DNA of 64,000 nucleotides from Tectiglobus sp965223355 (GTDB lineage Bacteria > Pseudomonadota > Alphaproteobacteria > Rhizobiales > Hyphomicrobiaceae). The first letter of the stretch is position 1. The number at the start of each line of letters is the position of its first letter. The translations under genes were made by a program, and so were the position numbers. The DNA lies in contig CBDCWE010000003.1 in the NCBI GenBank assembly GCA_965223355.1, forward strand, positions 3,348,001-3,412,000. Reading direction: 5' to 3'. This document shows positions 62,807-64,000 of this stretch, in pieces. Below the pieces are notes generated by a model. The model did not search any database. It was given only the letters and a program-made list of their open reading frames with translations, and was not told the origin of the DNA.

Positions 62807-63820
62807 TCAGGCAGCGCGCGCCGCGGGCAGATTGGTCTCGAGCAAGTCGGCCAGATCGTCAAGTGGGTTGCGCGTCATCGGTTCCAACGTCTGCAGCGCT
62901 TCGGCCATGCTTTCCGGCTTCAGGGCGGCGATCTTGATCGCCGAACACCAGCCGTTGCGCTTCAGCCAGTTGCGGTAGTCCTGCTCGTTGCGCGTCAATG
63001 TGTATTTGGCTGGTTCGGCACACAGAACCGGTTTTCGCGCCCAGATCGCCTCTGAAATCATGCTGCTTGAATCCGCCGTGCAGACAATACCGCTCACATT
63101 GGCAAACATCTCGGGCAATGAACTTGCAGCCGGTCCATCGACGTCGATCAATCCAACAATCGGCCCGTCGGGGCGCGCAGCCAACGTCCGCAGCTGCGTG
63201 CTCGCTTCAGACGGCGTCCGGCGGGAGTTGCTGGCAATCCAGCGCATGCCGTATTGCTCAAACGTGTTCTCGACCAGAGCAACCAGCGCCGTCCAATCGC
63301 TGCGGGCATAGGCGATACCGCTGCTCGGGCCGCCCACCAGTAGCCCCAGGAGACTCTGATGGGTGGCCGGCGCGCTCAACGTGTCGGGATCGAGGGCGGA
63401 GGGCTTGAGCGCTTGAACAATGTTCGGCGCACGCGCAGCTTGGCGTGCGTAGGAGGTCAGCACCAGGGTAAAGTCGGCGGCGCGATACTGGCGCAGCGAG
63501 CCGTAGAAGATGTTCTGAGCGCCGAGAATGCGTGCCGCCGAGATGTTGGCTGCCAAGGTTTCCCCGCCGGCGGAAATGACGAGGTCGGCGGGCGGCAGAT
63601 CGCCGACCTCGACGCCATAGACGATCTTGAGGATGCGCTGCGGCGTGAACGCGCTGCGCGTCATCAGGGCCGCGACCGGGCCCGGCCACTTGCCGCGATC
63701 GACGCCGAAGTGGCGCACCGAAGTTTGCCGTTTGCGGCCAACAGCTGCTGCAATGCCGTCCGACAGGTTGGTGTGGCCGGGTCGGCCATCCGTCAGGATC
63801 AAGATTCGTAGAGTCGACAT
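62807..63820 (-). CDS. ELM1-like (mitochondrial fission ELM1 family) protein
   Basis: 337 residues from ATG 63820, preceded by GGAAAGGCGCG. Opens LRILILTDGRPGHTNLSDGIA, the characteristic start of the ELM1/DUF1022 family, followed by GVEVGDLPPADLVISAGGETLAANI-type and CTADSSSMISEAIWARKPV segments, which resemble glycosyltransferase GT-B folds. Plant ELM1 acts in mitochondrial fission; the role of the bacterial members is unknown, and a glycosyltransferase-like activity is only suspected. Its ATG overlaps the stop of the upstream gene (TAATG). Confidence 0.85.
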   Translation of the reverse strand: MSTLRILILTDGRPGHTNLSDGIAAAVGRKRQTSVRHFGVDRGKWPGPVAALMTRSAFTPQRILKIVYGVEVGDLPPADLVISAGGETLAANISAARILGAQNIFYGSLRQYRAADFTLVLTSYARQAARAPNIVQALKPSALDPDTLSAPATHQSLLGLLVGGPSSGIAYARSDWTALVALVENTFEQYGMRWIASNSRRTPSEASTQLRTLAARPDGPIVGLIDVDGPAASSLPEMFANVSGIVCTADSSSMISEAIWARKPVLCAEPAKYTLTRNEQDYRNWLKRNGWCSAIKIAALKPESMAEALQTLEPMTRNPLDDLADLLETNLPAARAA

Positions 63821-64000
63821 TACGCGCCTTTCCTCGGGCGATCGTGTGAAGGTGCCAACCAAATCATCGCCAGGCCGAGCGTTACCGGTGCGAGCGGCAA
63901 AACGAGATGCCAGATCGATACCGCAACCTTTCCAGTTGCGAGAACGCTCATGACAAAGTGAAGCCCGATTGCAAACATCATCACAATGCCGCAGATCAAA
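63820..64000 (-). CDS. C-terminal end of a membrane protein (gene continues beyond the window)
   Basis: The frame runs from the window edge to TAA at 63822-63820, about 59 residues: two hydrophobic stretches (CGIVMMFAIGLHFVMSVLA and LVLPLAPVTLGLAMIWL) and a basic tail DRPRKGA. It is translationally coupled to the ELM1-like gene by a one-base overlap. The family cannot be told. Confidence 0.7.
   Translation of the reverse strand, partial: LICGIVMMFAIGLHFVMSVLATGKVAVSIWHLVLPLAPVTLGLAMIWLAPSHDRPRKGA

Overview
This window looks like chromosomal DNA of an alphaproteobacterium, probably of the Rhizobiales/Hyphomicrobiales. The signs are GC-rich coding, the gene series ubiG / lysC-ptsP-prfA-prmC-DUF4167, an ELM1-like protein, a full TctABC-TctDE set, and a tRNA-His that lacks the usual G-1:C73 pair. 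The species cannot be named from the sequence.

Layout. 1-3935: oligopeptide-type ABC importer (two permeases and a fused double ATPase). 4190-8530: nested insertion sequences: a truncated IS256-type copy beside a complete one, then an IS110-type gene split by an IS3-type element with a clean 3-bp target duplication. 8811-13625: accessory island with a secreted metzincin-like protease bearing three 71-residue repeats, a divergent LuxR-type regulator with two HTH domains, and an orphan PD-(D/E)XK nuclease fragment between IS remnants. 13831-15612: tRNA-His, a complete ISL3 element and part of a second one. 15667-21099: tripartite tricarboxylate transporter with a TctA-TctB fusion and a divergent two-component system. 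21110-22560: IS3 remnants on both sides of a tRNA-Leu(UAA) gene interrupted by a 231-nt group I intron, the most striking item here. 22575-31864: DUF4034 protein, lipoprotein, MFS carrier, voltage-gated-type cation channel, patatin-like lipase and a MoxR/CoxE pair. 32318-37292: GldA/GldF/GldG-like ABC operon ending in DUF4340. 37341-42552: RND pump and adaptor with a divergent TetR gene and a long palindromic operator. 42515-50657: housekeeping block (ubiG, lysC, ptsP, prfA, prmC, DUF4167), the last gene preceded by twelve 17-bp repeats. 51221-57197: SDR, TPR protein, SGNH hydrolase and M15-type peptidase. 57722-62015: acyl-CoA ligase divergent from an ACP/ketosynthase pair and a cyclophilin-like protein. 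62183-62659: three ~160-bp tandem repeats. 62807-64000: ELM1-like protein and the end of a membrane protein.

A palindromic, MITE-like repeat occurs at 8512, 25135, 27071 and 51059, with fragments at 21151 and 55096. No CRISPR array, rRNA operon or intact prophage was seen. All functions are read from motifs and family resemblance by eye; no database search was possible.
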